This document shows, piece after piece, positions 35,139 to 44,117 of a stretch of 64,000 bases of DNA. The translations under genes and the position numbers were made by a program. The stretch is taken from positions 283,501 to 347,500 of the forward strand of contig JAKVNF010000003.1 of the NCBI GenBank assembly GCA_022483465.1, read 5' to 3'. Origin of the DNA: Lachnospiraceae bacterium (GTDB taxonomy: Bacteria; Bacillota; Clostridia; Lachnospirales; Lachnospiraceae). Each line of letters opens with the position of its first letter. The first letter of the stretch is position 1. The notes under the pieces are model-generated. The model searched no databases and had not been told where the DNA came from. It saw only the letters and a program-made list of their open reading frames with translations.

Positions 35139-35641
35139 GATAGACACCTCCTTTTTTCTGGCTCCGGCGCCTCTTTGCTCTCTGCAAGGAGCGGGCGCAG
35201 GGCCTTTCTTCCCCGCAGCAGGCGGTTTTTCACCGCGCTCTTTGAGATGTGCAGAAGTTTTGCGATCTCCGCCACCTGGTATCCCTCGTAGTAATAAAGG
35301 TGCAGGACAATCCGGTAGTGAAGAGGCAGGGAGAGGACGGCTTTGAGTACCGTCCGATCCTCCGGCTCCTCGAAGGCAGCGCCGGCAAGGGCCTCGTCCA
35401 GGGAGACCTTGTTTCGGTGCCAGAAGGCGGTGACCAGGTTTTTTGAGAGGTTGATGACGGTGCGAAACAGCCAGGCACGGGCGTGGTCCTTCCCTGCAAA
35501 GTCCCTTCGCGATTGGAGATACCGGACAAACGCGGTCTGCACCACGTCCTCCGCATCCTGCGGGTTTTTGCAGATGGCAAAGGCCATCCGGTACAGGTCG
35601 TCCTGACAGTCCCGGGCGAGTTCTTCCGGGTCTGGTTTCAT
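35135..35641 (-). CDS. ECF RNA polymerase sigma factor
   Basis: A 168-residue ECF sigma-70 factor. Region 2 is ELARDCQDDLYRMAFAICKNPQDAEDVVQTAFVRYL (core binding and -10 recognition). Region 4 is VLSLPLHYRIVLHLYYYEGYQVAEIAKLLHISKSAVKNRLLRGRKAL (helix-turn-helix for the -35). AAAGGAG precedes the ATG. It is translationally coupled to the membrane anti-sigma gene, so it probably responds to an envelope signal. The target genes are not evident; the divergent lipoprotein gene 250 bases away is one candidate. Confidence 0.92.
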   Translation of the reverse strand: MKPDPEELARDCQDDLYRMAFAICKNPQDAEDVVQTAFVRYLQSRRDFAGKDHARAWLFRTVINLSKNLVTAFWHRNKVSLDEALAGAAFEEPEDRTVLKAVLSLPLHYRIVLHLYYYEGYQVAEIAKLLHISKSAVKNRLLRGRKALRPLLAESKEAPEPEKRRCLS

Positions 35642-35714
35642 AATTAGCTCCTTTCTCCGATTGGTGCCGCAGTCGGCGGCATCGGCAAGAAGGCGGCGGT
35701 CTGCTGCCGCCGGT

Positions 35715-35743
35715 TTCTCAGGGATCCCTCTGAATGATATACT
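35715..35743 (+). promoter_or_regulatory. Promoter of the lipoprotein gene
   Basis: TTCTCA, 17 bases, TATACT. Confidence 0.5.
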
Positions 35744-35892
35744 TGCGGGGAGGGCAAATGGTCTCGCGGGGCGGTGGGAAAATCGAAAAATTCGAGAGAG
35801 CGTGTCAGAAACTGGAAAGAAAACCGGCTCTTTGCTATGCGCAAAGCGGGGGAGATTGGCAGCTCTGGAACAGAGAGAAGGGGGAAAGAAAA

Positions 35893-36648
35893 ATGAGGGG
35901 ATATCAGATCAGCAGCATTCTCTGCTGTCTCCTGGCGGCGGCTGCCTGCGGCTGCGCATCGGGATCGTACCAGAACGTGTATGACGGCGCGTGCATCCGG
36001 GTCAGCCAAAAACAGGGGGAAGAGGGCGGAGTCCTGCTCCATATCGAATACAAGAAGGAGGCACTGGAGACGATGGAGGAGGGACAAGCGGTCTGCGAGG
36101 CGGTTTCGAAGAAGGCGGCGCGCGGGGGGTGCCTCACCCTCTCCGACGGGCAGAAAATCTCCCTGGACCAGACTGCTATGACCCCGGAGGGGCAGCACCG
36201 GGAGGCCCTGTATGGGATGACAGCTCCCTCCCTGGGGGCGCTGGAGGAGATCCTCGGCGTGGATCTTCTGGAACCGGAGGGGCTCCGGGAGGAGGGCGCA
36301 GGCAGGGCGTATGCGCTGACTGCGGATCCGGATTTTTCATCGATTGCGATCACCTCGGAGGCACTTCCCTGGAAGGGACAGATGCTTACCATGGGGGTGA
36401 CCCTGTTCCCCAACAGTGCCGGGCAGAGGATCGCCGATGACACGGCAGAGACGGAGCCCTCTTTCTGCGAGCTGCAGGGTCCGGGAGCGTGCAGGGCGGA
36501 TGTGATGCTGCTGCCGGATCGCGCTGCCATCGTACTCTCCGCAAATCAAATCCTGTATGAATACACCCTCTCCTCCGGGGAGAAGGAAACGGTGCAGGAC
36601 TTCCTGGACAGTCTTATGGCGGAGGGAAGCCTTCCCGCCTCTTCCTGA
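35893..36648 (+). CDS. Predicted lipoprotein of unknown function
   Basis: A 251-residue protein. The N-terminus MRGYQISSILCCLLAAAACGCASGS is a short lipoprotein signal peptide with the modified cysteine within AAACGCAS. The rest is a soluble extracytoplasmic domain without a recognised fold (GVLLHIEYKKEALETMEEG, AALYGMTAPSL-like and GQMLTMGVTLFPNSAGQ segments). The open frame extends upstream to about 35734, but that part overlaps the promoter and would bury the signal peptide. A purine-rich GAAGGGGGAAAG precedes the chosen ATG. It lies divergent from the sigma/anti-sigma pair. Confidence 0.65.
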   Translation: MRGYQISSILCCLLAAAACGCASGSYQNVYDGACIRVSQKQGEEGGVLLHIEYKKEALETMEEGQAVCEAVSKKAARGGCLTLSDGQKISLDQTAMTPEGQHREALYGMTAPSLGALEEILGVDLLEPEGLREEGAGRAYALTADPDFSSIAITSEALPWKGQMLTMGVTLFPNSAGQRIADDTAETEPSFCELQGPGACRADVMLLPDRAAIVLSANQILYEYTLSSGEKETVQDFLDSLMAEGSLPASS

Positions 36649-36746
36649 CGGGCGAAGGCAGGCACCCTGTTTCCTGTGGACTTTCCCCGCTTCTCATTAT
36701 AAAATGACCTTCGGCGGCAGGCAGGCGCCTGCGCCATGGAGGTACC

Positions 36747-37439
36747 ATGCAGCATCAGTTGATTCTCGTTTCAGCGGGGGAGTCCGAGTGGCTCTCCTTA
36801 AACCTCTTCACGGGTTGGAGTGACGTACTCCTCTCCGAGCGCGGGCGGGAGAGTGCCGAAAAGGCCGGGCGCCTTCTCAAGAAGGAGGGCATCCTCCTGG
36901 ATCGGGCCTACACCTCGTATCTGCGCCGGGGCATCCGCACCGCGAGCCTCATCCTGCAGCAGATGCACCAGGAGTACATCCCGGTGATCAAGGCATGGCA
37001 GCTCAACGAGCGCCACTACGGCGCCCTGCAGGAGCTCTCCAAGATCGACACTGCAAGAAGCTACGGCGATGACCGGGTGGCGGACTGGCGCAGAAACTAC
37101 GACGTGGAGCCGCCGGCAGTGGATGCCGACGATGACCGCAACCCCGCCAACGACGTGATGTACCGCAAGGTGGACCAAAGCCTCCTCCCCGTGACCGAGT
37201 CCCTAAAGGACGTGGAGAAGCGGGTCTGGGGCTACTACACGGCGGAGATCGCGCCGAAGGTGCTCTCCGGGGAGACGATCATGATCGCGGGCCACTCCTC
37301 GAGCATCCGGGCCCTTTTACAGCACTTCGACCACATCCCGGAGGAGAAGGCGCCGGGGCTGGAGATCCCGCCCGCGGTCCCTTTCGTCTACACGCTGGAT
37401 GAGGCGGGGCACACGCTGGAGAAGCGAACCCTCGCCTGA
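36747..37439 (+). CDS. Phosphoglycerate mutase-like protein lacking the catalytic histidine
   Basis: A 230-residue homologue of 2,3-bisphosphoglycerate-dependent mutase. Most active-site blocks are kept: GESEW, LFTGWSDVLLSERG, AYTSYLRRGIRT, LNERHYGALQEL and the second histidine in MIAGHSSSIRALLQH. The RHG motif that carries the phosphorylated histidine reads SAG (Ser9-Ala10-Gly11), from codons TCA GCG GGG, so a simple indel does not explain it. The protein should be unable to form phosphohistidine and may be a pseudoenzyme or regulator. It lies directly upstream of the cofactor-independent mutase gpmI, which can do the glycolytic reaction. GGAGGTACC precedes the ATG. Confidence 0.88.
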   Translation: MQHQLILVSAGESEWLSLNLFTGWSDVLLSERGRESAEKAGRLLKKEGILLDRAYTSYLRRGIRTASLILQQMHQEYIPVIKAWQLNERHYGALQELSKIDTARSYGDDRVADWRRNYDVEPPAVDADDDRNPANDVMYRKVDQSLLPVTESLKDVEKRVWGYYTAEIAPKVLSGETIMIAGHSSSIRALLQHFDHIPEEKAPGLEIPPAVPFVYTLDEAGHTLEKRTLA

Positions 37440-37505
37440 TGCGCGTTCCACAAGTCAACAAAAGACAGGAATCCTGTGTTTTGCAAGAATTTAGGAGGAT
37501 TGAAC

Positions 37506-39092
37506 ATGAGTAAACCGGTTGTACTGGTAGTAATGGACGGCGTCGGCTGGACAGACAAGGACAATGGCAATGCAGTCATGCACGCCTACAAGCCCCAGAT
37601 CGACGAGCTGATGACTAAGTGGCCCCATACCACGATCAAGGCATCGGGCACGGCGGTCGGCCTTCCCTCGGATAACGACATGGGCAACTCCGAGGTCGGC
37701 CACAACGCCCTCGGCTGCGGCCAGATCTACTCCCAGGGCGCAAAGCTCGTCAACGAGTCCATCGAGTCCGGCAAGATCTATGAGTCCGCTGCCTGGAAGG
37801 GCGCCATCTCCTACCTGAAGGAGAACGGAGGCAAGCTCAACTTCATCGGACTCCTCTCCGACGGCAACGTCCACAGCAACATCTCCCACCTGATCGCCAT
37901 GATCCGCGAGGCGAAGAAGGAGGGCGTGAAGGAAGTCCGCGTTCACGCACTGCTGGATGGCCGTGATGTCCCCGAGACCTCTGCCCTCAAGTATGTCGAT
38001 GAGCTGGAGGATGTCTTCAAGGAGCTCAACGACGACACCTTCCACGGCTGCATCGCCTCCGGCGGCGGCAGAATGACCATCACGATGGACCGCTATGAGG
38101 CAGACTGGTCCATGGTGGAGCGCGGCTGGCACATCCATGTGATGGGCGACGGCAGAAAGTTCTCCTCCGCCACTGAGGCCATCGAGACCTACCGCAAGGA
38201 GGGCGGCTACACCGACCAGTACCTTCCGGGCTTTGTCATTGCCGACAAGGACGGCAACCCCGTGGGACCCATCGATGACGGAGATTCTGTCATCCTCTTC
38301 AACTTCCGCGGCGACCGCGCGGTCGAGCTCTCCAAGGCCTTCGACTACATGAACAAGGGCTTTGACAAGTTCCCGATGCCCAAGAAGCCCAAGGTCTACT
38401 ACTGCGGCATGCTGCAGTACGACGGCGACTTAAAGCTCCCGGACAACTTCCTGGTGGAGCCCCCGCACATCGAGCACACCATGTCCGAGTTCCTGGTCAA
38501 GAAGGGCGTGAAGAGCTACGCATGTTCCGAGACCCAGAAGTTCGGCCACATGACCTACTTCTGGAACGGCAACCGCTCCGAGAAGTTCTCCGAGGAGCTC
38601 GAGGACTGGGAGGAGGTTCCCTCCGACATCATCCCGTTTGACCAGAAGCCCTGGATGAAGGCCACCGAGGTCACCGAGAAGATGCTCGTTGCCATCGAGA
38701 GCGGCAAGTACCAGTTCCTGCGCTGCAATTATCCCAACGGCGACATGGTCGGCCACACCGGCAACTATGAGGCGACCATCATCGGCGTCGAGTCCGTTGA
38801 TCTGAACCTGCGCAGAATCATGGATGCCTGCCTCAAGTACGACTACTGCCTGCTGGTCATGGCTGACCACGGCAACTCCGATGAGATGTACGACAAGGGC
38901 AAGAATCCGGACGGCACCCCGAAGCCGAAGACCTCTCACTCCCTCGCACGCGTTCCGTTCGCAGTCTTCAACGGACCCGAGGGCACCGAGATCAAGGACG
39001 GCGACTTCGGTCTTGCCAACGTGGCAGCCACCACAGTGAAGATCCTCGGCTTTGAGCCTCCGAAGGAGTGGCTCGAGTCCATCATCAAGTAA
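37506..39092 (+). CDS. gpmI: Cofactor-independent phosphoglycerate mutase
   Basis: A 528-residue alkaline-phosphatase-superfamily enzyme interconverting 3- and 2-phosphoglycerate. It starts SKPVVLVVMDGVGW (metal Asp), with the nucleophile serine in SDNDMGNSEVGHNALG, LLSDGNVHSNISHL, the RVHALLDGRDVPETSA block and the metal-binding MADHGNSDEM near the C-terminus. Slightly longer than the usual 510 residues. TTAGGAGG lies just before the ATG, which was chosen over an upstream in-frame start. A strong terminator follows. Its 5' neighbour is the inactive-looking dPGM homologue. Confidence 0.95.
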   Translation: MSKPVVLVVMDGVGWTDKDNGNAVMHAYKPQIDELMTKWPHTTIKASGTAVGLPSDNDMGNSEVGHNALGCGQIYSQGAKLVNESIESGKIYESAAWKGAISYLKENGGKLNFIGLLSDGNVHSNISHLIAMIREAKKEGVKEVRVHALLDGRDVPETSALKYVDELEDVFKELNDDTFHGCIASGGGRMTITMDRYEADWSMVERGWHIHVMGDGRKFSSATEAIETYRKEGGYTDQYLPGFVIADKDGNPVGPIDDGDSVILFNFRGDRAVELSKAFDYMNKGFDKFPMPKKPKVYYCGMLQYDGDLKLPDNFLVEPPHIEHTMSEFLVKKGVKSYACSETQKFGHMTYFWNGNRSEKFSEELEDWEEVPSDIIPFDQKPWMKATEVTEKMLVAIESGKYQFLRCNYPNGDMVGHTGNYEATIIGVESVDLNLRRIMDACLKYDYCLLVMADHGNSDEMYDKGKNPDGTPKPKTSHSLARVPFAVFNGPEGTEIKDGDFGLANVAATTVKILGFEPPKEWLESIIK

Positions 39093-39125
39093 GGAACAGG
39101 GAAATCACATCCATCCCCAGACAAG

Positions 39126-39155
39126 CAGCACCGGCCATCGCCGGTGCTGTTTTTT
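39126..39155 (+). terminator. Terminator after gpmI
   Basis: Perfect 10-bp stem CAGCACCGGC/GCCGGTGCTG, loop CATC, followed by TTTTTT. Confidence 0.92.
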
Positions 39156-39173
39156 CCGGGACAGGAAAAGGCA

Positions 39174-40175
39174 ATGAAAGACAAGAGAATTCTCATCATG
39201 AACACCGGCGGCACCCTCTCCTCGGTGATGAAGCGGGACGGCCTGGCGCCGGGCCTTCGCACGGCGGACATCCAGAAGGAGCTGCGGATGGTCGCCCAGG
39301 GGGTGGACCTCGCCATGATGGACGTCATGGCAAGGGACTCCGCCAACATCTTTCCGGAGGACTGGGCATTCCTCGCGGAGAAGATCGGCGCGCTCTGGAA
39401 GGACTACGACGGGATCGTCGTGATCCACGGCACCGACACGCTGGCCTATACCTCCTCGATGCTCTCCTACATGCTCCTGAACATCCCGATCCCGGTGGTG
39501 CTGACGGGCTCCCAGCTCTCGATGCAAAACCCCGTGGCGGACGCGATGGAGAACTGCCGCTGCGCGATCCACTTCGCGGCAAGGGGCGTTCCCGGCGTCT
39601 ATGTCGCCTTCAATAGGAAGGTGATGCTCGGCTGCCGCTGCAGTAAGGTCCGCTCCCTCTCCTTTGACGCCTTTGACTCCATCGGGGTGGCGGAGGTTGC
39701 GGCCATCTCCTCCCTGGGGATGAAGATCCGGGAGGAGATGATCCCCAGAAGGACTGACATCTTCCATCTGGAGAACCGCTACTCGGACAAGGTCTTTTTG
39801 CTGAAGATGTTCCCGGGCATCCACCGGGAGATCCTGCGGGGCCTGCAGAGCGCCGGGTACGAGGGCCTCTACATCGAGGCCTTCGGCATCGGCGGCATGC
39901 CCTTTCTGCAGCACGACTTCATCAGTGAGATCGAGACGCTGATCAAAGGCGGCATGACGGTCCTTGTGGGCACCCAGGTGCGCTACGAGGGGAGCAACCT
40001 CTCGGTCTATGAGACCGGAAGAAGGGCCCTCGCGGCAGGTGTCCTGGAAGCCCGGGACATGACCTCCGAGGCTGCCCTCACGAAGCTCATGTGGGTCCTT
40101 GGAAAGACCCGGAACAAGGAGGAGATCCGGGACTACTTCTCGGTCTCTCTCTGCGGCGAGGTGGCCCTGAAATAG
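39174..40175 (+). CDS. ansA: L-asparaginase, type I (cytoplasmic)
   Basis: A 333-residue enzyme hydrolysing asparagine to aspartate and ammonia. The catalytic threonines are in MNTGGTLSS (residues 8-16) and IHGTDTLAYTSSML, with VVLTGSQLSM following, as in the AnsA family. No signal peptide is present, so it acts in the cytoplasm. The ATG follows ACAGGAAAAGGCA. It begins only 19 bases after the gpmI terminator, so some expression may come by read-through. Paired in metabolism with asnB in this window. Confidence 0.93.
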   Translation: MKDKRILIMNTGGTLSSVMKRDGLAPGLRTADIQKELRMVAQGVDLAMMDVMARDSANIFPEDWAFLAEKIGALWKDYDGIVVIHGTDTLAYTSSMLSYMLLNIPIPVVLTGSQLSMQNPVADAMENCRCAIHFAARGVPGVYVAFNRKVMLGCRCSKVRSLSFDAFDSIGVAEVAAISSLGMKIREEMIPRRTDIFHLENRYSDKVFLLKMFPGIHREILRGLQSAGYEGLYIEAFGIGGMPFLQHDFISEIETLIKGGMTVLVGTQVRYEGSNLSVYETGRRALAAGVLEARDMTSEAALTKLMWVLGKTRNKEEIRDYFSVSLCGEVALK

Positions 40176-40270
40176 ACACCCCTTCCATCCGGGTGTGGCC
40201 TCTGTTAGAATCAAAATCATGAAATACAATGCAAACGGGGTCGACAAGGGCGCCCCGGGGAGGATATCAT

Positions 40271-40558
40271 ATGAAACCAAGTCAGCTGTCCATGCTCGTT
40301 CTGATCCTGGGGATCTGTTCCATGGCGCTCTCCGAGCTCTCGCTTCTGGGGCCGATCCTGGCTGTTTTGACGATCGTGCTCGGCATCCTTGCGGACCGGA
40401 AGGTCTGCAAGGAGAAGCGGGACAGGAACCGGATCCGGATCGGGTTTCTCGCAGCCTTTTTCGGGATCACGACCTTTATCATGATGCTGGTGCTTGCCCA
40501 CTCGATCAGCCCGATAGAGCTGAATGAGCTCGGCGCAACCGCTGCCTCGACGCAATGA
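40271..40558 (+). CDS. Small two-helix membrane protein
   Basis: A 95-residue protein with two membrane segments (LSMLVLILGICSMALSELSLLGPILAVLTIVLGILA and IGFLAAFFGITTFIMMLVLAHSI), separated by a very basic loop (DRKVCKEKRDRNRIR). The layout resembles DUF4190-type small membrane proteins, but I cannot name a function. GGGGAGGATATC precedes the ATG. The IS110-type element begins within about 100 bases of its stop. Confidence 0.6.
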   Translation: MKPSQLSMLVLILGICSMALSELSLLGPILAVLTIVLGILADRKVCKEKRDRNRIRIGFLAAFFGITTFIMMLVLAHSISPIELNELGATAASTQ

Positions 40559-40727
40559 GGAGAGGATAACAGGAGGAACAAGTTTGAAAAATAACGTTGC
40601 TGGGCAGATGCCTAAAAAAGCGCAAAGAAACCCGACTCGGCCACGTGTGCTCAATGGCCAGTCACCTTGCTCGTAGCCACCTCGTATCTTGAGCGGCAAC
40701 AAACATGCTGATTGGAATCCATTTACC

Positions 40728-41999
40728 TCAGGCGGTCGGGACAGGATCTTCTCTAATGATGTAACCGTGAGATTTCAAAAGCTTGAGAGCTTCGCTTTGT
40801 GTAAGCTCCTTTCGTTTGTTTGAAGGACGGTCCTCAAGAAGAGTCTTTTTATAACCATCAGGAGTGTAAGGCTCGATCTTAAATAACACATGCCAGATAG
40901 CGGTTACAAGCATGCGGCAGATTGCAATGATGGCCTTTTTGTGTCCATGACGGGCTTTGATTCTGCGGTAGCGGCTGACGAATTCAGGATGATCTTTTGA
41001 ATTTACCAGTGCATTTGCTACCTGAACGAGCAGCGGTTTGAGATAATTCCCGGCTTTCGATATCCTGCGGGATTTGATTTTTCCGCCACTGCCATCATTT
41101 TTAGGACACAATCCAGCCCAGGAAGACAGATGTTTGGAAGTTTCAAACACAGACATGTCTCCACCGGTTTCTGCAAGTATATAAATAGCGGTGAAAGGAT
41201 TTTTATCAAATCCGGGGATAGTTCGTATAAGTTCGAGAGCATCTCCATACGGCTCGGAAAGATCAATTACTGCATTTTCGATATGTTTTTTGTGAGCCTC
41301 AAGTTCATCGATGTGATCCATACAGGCTTGTAGCTTAACTGCCTGAGCGGGGCTTATCGCACCGTCTACAGCGGCCTGGATCTCCTCGATCGGAGTCTTG
41401 CATCTGGGATCAACAAAAGGGGTAACATCAAACTTTTCATTTGGATGATCCAGCATATATCGGATGATCGAACTTGAAGATTTCCCAAATACTTCGGAAA
41501 ACACATCATCAAGTTTCAGATTAGATACAGTGAGACAGTTCAGGGCACGGTTTTTTTCACCCGTTATCGTGTTAGTCAGTTTGGTGCGGTACCTGCATAG
41601 TTTCCGAAGATCACGAATATCTTTCGGTGGCACAAAACTTGGTCGGATCATGTCACACATATACAGATCACAGATCCATTTAGCATCCTTTACATCCGTT
41701 TTGTTCCCCTTCTGAGGTTTGGTGTATTTAGGATGTGCAAGACAAACATGGATATTTCTTGATTCAAGTACGTTGAAGACAGGAACCCAATAGTCGCCGG
41801 CTGATTCCATTGCAATATCATCGCACTTGAATTTCTCAAGGAAATCGCACATTTGGTTAAGTCCTTTTGTAAAGGAACTGAACCGCTGTTGGTGATATTC
41901 AGTACGCCCTTTATCGTCTGTAATACCAATGCAGACGTAGATCCAGGTTTTATGGACATCTGCACCGGCACAGTTTTTACGCAGGATTTTAAATGGCAT
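40728..41999 (-). CDS. IS110-family DEDD transposase
   Basis: A 423-residue recombinase. The N-terminal RuvC-like DEDD domain shows GADVHKTWIY (first Asp), AMESAGDYW (Glu) and KTDVKDAKWI (two Asp). The C-terminal Transposase_20 domain shows TIPGFDKNPFTAIYIL, SSWAGLCPKNDGSGG and the SRRISKAGNYLKPLLV segment with the essential serine. Full length, apparently intact. Codon use is AT-richer than in neighbouring genes, consistent with recent arrival. AAAGGAGGTACCGAT precedes the start on the minus strand. These enzymes are guided by a structured bridge (seek) RNA from the element's non-coding end. Confidence 0.93.
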   Translation of the reverse strand: MPFKILRKNCAGADVHKTWIYVCIGITDDKGRTEYHQQRFSSFTKGLNQMCDFLEKFKCDDIAMESAGDYWVPVFNVLESRNIHVCLAHPKYTKPQKGNKTDVKDAKWICDLYMCDMIRPSFVPPKDIRDLRKLCRYRTKLTNTITGEKNRALNCLTVSNLKLDDVFSEVFGKSSSSIIRYMLDHPNEKFDVTPFVDPRCKTPIEEIQAAVDGAISPAQAVKLQACMDHIDELEAHKKHIENAVIDLSEPYGDALELIRTIPGFDKNPFTAIYILAETGGDMSVFETSKHLSSWAGLCPKNDGSGGKIKSRRISKAGNYLKPLLVQVANALVNSKDHPEFVSRYRRIKARHGHKKAIIAICRMLVTAIWHVLFKIEPYTPDGYKKTLLEDRPSNKRKELTQSEALKLLKSHGYIIREDPVPTA

Positions 42000-42230
42000 A
42001 TCGGTACCTCCTTTCGAAAATGTAGGAGAAGCCGACCTTGACTGATCGTCCGGCGAAATCGAGACGATTTACGAAAGAGATAAGTTTACGGGTTCCACCA
42101 CTAAGGTTAGACGCCAGACATTAATGCCTTTACGGACAATCGGCACATATAGAAATACGGGGTGGCCGCTATTCCGACCCCGCCAATCCCCTCCTCGTGC
42201 TCTGTAGTGTATCGGCTTCTAACCAGATAA
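42000..42230 (-). ncRNA. Candidate bridge (seek) RNA region of the IS110-type element
   Basis: The non-coding flank upstream of the transposase. It contains two stem-loops with wide loops suited to guide pairing: ATCGTC/GACGAT (42045-42068, 12-base loop) and CGGGGT/ACCCCG (42158-42182, 13-base loop). In the IS110 group the bridge RNA is encoded in exactly this position. The exact transcript is inferred. Confidence 0.45.
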
Positions 42231-42319
42231 TATCAGATAACATAATAGTTGCGGAAGGCATTTTTCTGAATATTTTTCATGCAACATCGGTGCCTTTCGC
42301 GGAAAGGCGGTTTATAGAA

Positions 42320-43444
42320 ATGAGAAACGTATTTACCGGGACACCGAGTAAGTTGGGATTTGGCCTGATGCGCCTGCCGAGGGACAAGGACGGAAACATC
42401 GATGTGGAGGAGACCTCCCGCATGGTGGATGCCGCTCTCGAAGCGGGCATCACCTACTTCGACACGGCCTATGTGTATGAGGGCTCGGAGGACGCCATCC
42501 GGAAAGCTCTTGTGGAGCGCCATCCCCGCAATACCTTTACCCTCACGGACAAGTTAAACGCCGGTGCGGCCAAAAACGAGGAGGACGCAAAGAACCAGAT
42601 CCATGTGAGCCTCGAGCGGACCGGTGCCGGCTACTTTGACTACTACCTGCTGCACGCGATCAGCGAGGACAACATCGACCGGTACGAGAAGTTCCACATC
42701 TGGGACTACATGCATGAGCTCCTGGAGAAGGGCCTCATCCTCCATTACGCCTTCTCGTTCCACGGAAAGCCGGAGCTTTTGGACAGGCTCCTGACCGAGC
42801 ACCCGGACGTCTCCTTCGTGCAGCTTCAGATTAACTACGCGGACTGGGAGTCACCGACCGTGGAGGCGAGGAAGAACTGGGAGGTCTGCAGAAAGCACGG
42901 AAAGCAGGTCGTTGTCATGGAGCCCGTCAAGGGCGGGACGCTTGCCAATCCGCCAAAGCCGGTTGCCGAGATCCTGCAAAACGCGAACCCTGACGCCTCC
43001 TTTGCCTCTTTTGCGATCCGGTGGGTTGCTTCGAAGGAGGGCATCATGACCGTGCTCTCCGGCATGAGCAATCTCTCCCAGATGAAGGACAATCTCTCCT
43101 ACATGATGCCGTTTACGCCCATGACGGAACAGGAGGAGGAGACCATCCAGGAGGCGCAGAAGGCCCTTGCCGGGATCGAGAACATCCCCTGCACGGCCTG
43201 CCACTACTGCACCGGCGGATGTCCGAAGAAGATTGCAATCCCGGACATCTTCTCTGCAATGAACATGTACCTCGTCTTCGGGGACCTGGCCAAGGCAAAG
43301 CAGAGCTATGCCTGGGATACAGAGGAGGCAAAGGCCTCGGACTGCATCCGGTGCGGACAGTGTGAGCGGCAGTGTCCCCAGCACCTGCCGATCCGTCAGC
43401 TTTTGGAGAAGACCGCAGCGCAGTTGGAGGAGACCCGGGCATGA
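42320..43444 (+). CDS. Aldo/keto reductase with C-terminal 4Fe-4S domain
   Basis: A 374-residue oxidoreductase. The TIM-barrel aldo-keto reductase part has KLGFGLMRLPRDKDG, the ITYFDTAYVYEGSE block with the catalytic Asp and Tyr, and TDKLNAG carrying the lysine. The C-terminal ferredoxin-like part has two cysteine groups, CTACHYCTGGCPKK and CIRCGQCERQCPQ. This is the COG1453 type, common in anaerobes, substrate unknown. The chosen ATG follows GGAAAGGCGG; the frame extends upstream into sequence next to the IS110-type element. Its stop overlaps the glpP start (ATGA). Confidence 0.9.
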   Translation: MRNVFTGTPSKLGFGLMRLPRDKDGNIDVEETSRMVDAALEAGITYFDTAYVYEGSEDAIRKALVERHPRNTFTLTDKLNAGAAKNEEDAKNQIHVSLERTGAGYFDYYLLHAISEDNIDRYEKFHIWDYMHELLEKGLILHYAFSFHGKPELLDRLLTEHPDVSFVQLQINYADWESPTVEARKNWEVCRKHGKQVVVMEPVKGGTLANPPKPVAEILQNANPDASFASFAIRWVASKEGIMTVLSGMSNLSQMKDNLSYMMPFTPMTEQEEETIQEAQKALAGIENIPCTACHYCTGGCPKKIAIPDIFSAMNMYLVFGDLAKAKQSYAWDTEEAKASDCIRCGQCERQCPQHLPIRQLLEKTAAQLEETRA

Positions 43445-44013
43445 ACCGACCGTTCCTGGAGGCGGTGGAGAACAGCCCGGTCATCGCGGCGGTCCGGGAT
43501 GAGAAAACTTTGTCCCTGAGCCTTGAAAGCGATGTAGGCATCGTCTTTCTCCTTGGGTTTGACCTCATCAGCCTGCCGGAGATGACGGAGCGGGTGAAAA
43601 ATGCCGGCAAGATGCCGGTGGTGCACTTAGACCTTGTTGCTGGCCTCTCCCCGCGGGAGGAGGCCGTGCGGTATCTCAAGGAGAAGACCACGGCCCAGGG
43701 CATCATCACCACCAAGCCCAACCTCATCCTCTGCGCCCAGCACATGGGCCTCGGCACGATCCAGCGGGTCTTCATGCTGGACGGCATGGCCCTCGGGACC
43801 CTCACCCAGCAGAAGAAGTACGGGCCCCATCCGGACCTGGTGGAGATCCTGCCGGGCGTTCTGGATGCCCGGGTGCTCAAGCGCATCGGCGCTCTTTTGG
43901 ACGTCCCCTTCATCTGCGGGGGACTGATCCACGAGAAGGAGGACGTGGTGAACGCCTTGAGCAGCGGCGCCCTCGCGGTGTCCGCCAGCAGCCCCGCGGT
44001 GTGGAAGATGTGA
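43441..44013 (+). CDS. glpP: Glycerol-3-phosphate responsive antiterminator
   Basis: A 190-residue TIM-barrel-like protein of the GlpP family, which binds leader RNA of glycerol genes when glycerol-3-phosphate is present. Matching blocks are VIAAVRDEKTL, VGIVFLLGFDL, VVHLDLVAGLSPREEAVRYL, IITTKPNLILCA, VDARVLKRI-like LDARVLKRIGALLDVPFICGGLI and EDVVNALSSGALAVSAS. It overlaps the reductase stop by four bases and ends before a strong terminator. No glycerol genes are next to it in this window. Confidence 0.9.
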   Translation: MNRPFLEAVENSPVIAAVRDEKTLSLSLESDVGIVFLLGFDLISLPEMTERVKNAGKMPVVHLDLVAGLSPREEAVRYLKEKTTAQGIITTKPNLILCAQHMGLGTIQRVFMLDGMALGTLTQQKKYGPHPDLVEILPGVLDARVLKRIGALLDVPFICGGLIHEKEDVVNALSSGALAVSASSPAVWKM

Positions 44014-44056
44014 GCCGGGCCGGAAGAAAAAAGAAAAACTGACATACCGAATAAAT

Positions 44057-44103
44057 AAAGCGCCACCTGGAAGCGTAAACGGCAGCTTCCGGGTGGCGCT
44101 TTT
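44057..44103. terminator. Bidirectional terminator after glpP
   Basis: A stem of about 17 bp (AAGCGCCACCTGGAAGC with GCTTCCGGGTGGCGCTT) followed by TTTT; AAA on the other side. Confidence 0.88.
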
Positions 44104-44117
44104 CGTCTTATGAAGGT

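Larger units (their letters stand above)
40600..42240 (-). mobile_element. IS110-family insertion sequence (approximate limits)
   Basis: The AT-richer stretch between the small membrane gene and the aldo-keto reductase gene holds one DEDD transposase and two non-coding flanks (about 130 and 230 bases). IS110 elements lack terminal inverted repeats, so exact ends cannot be set by eye. Confidence 0.7.
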
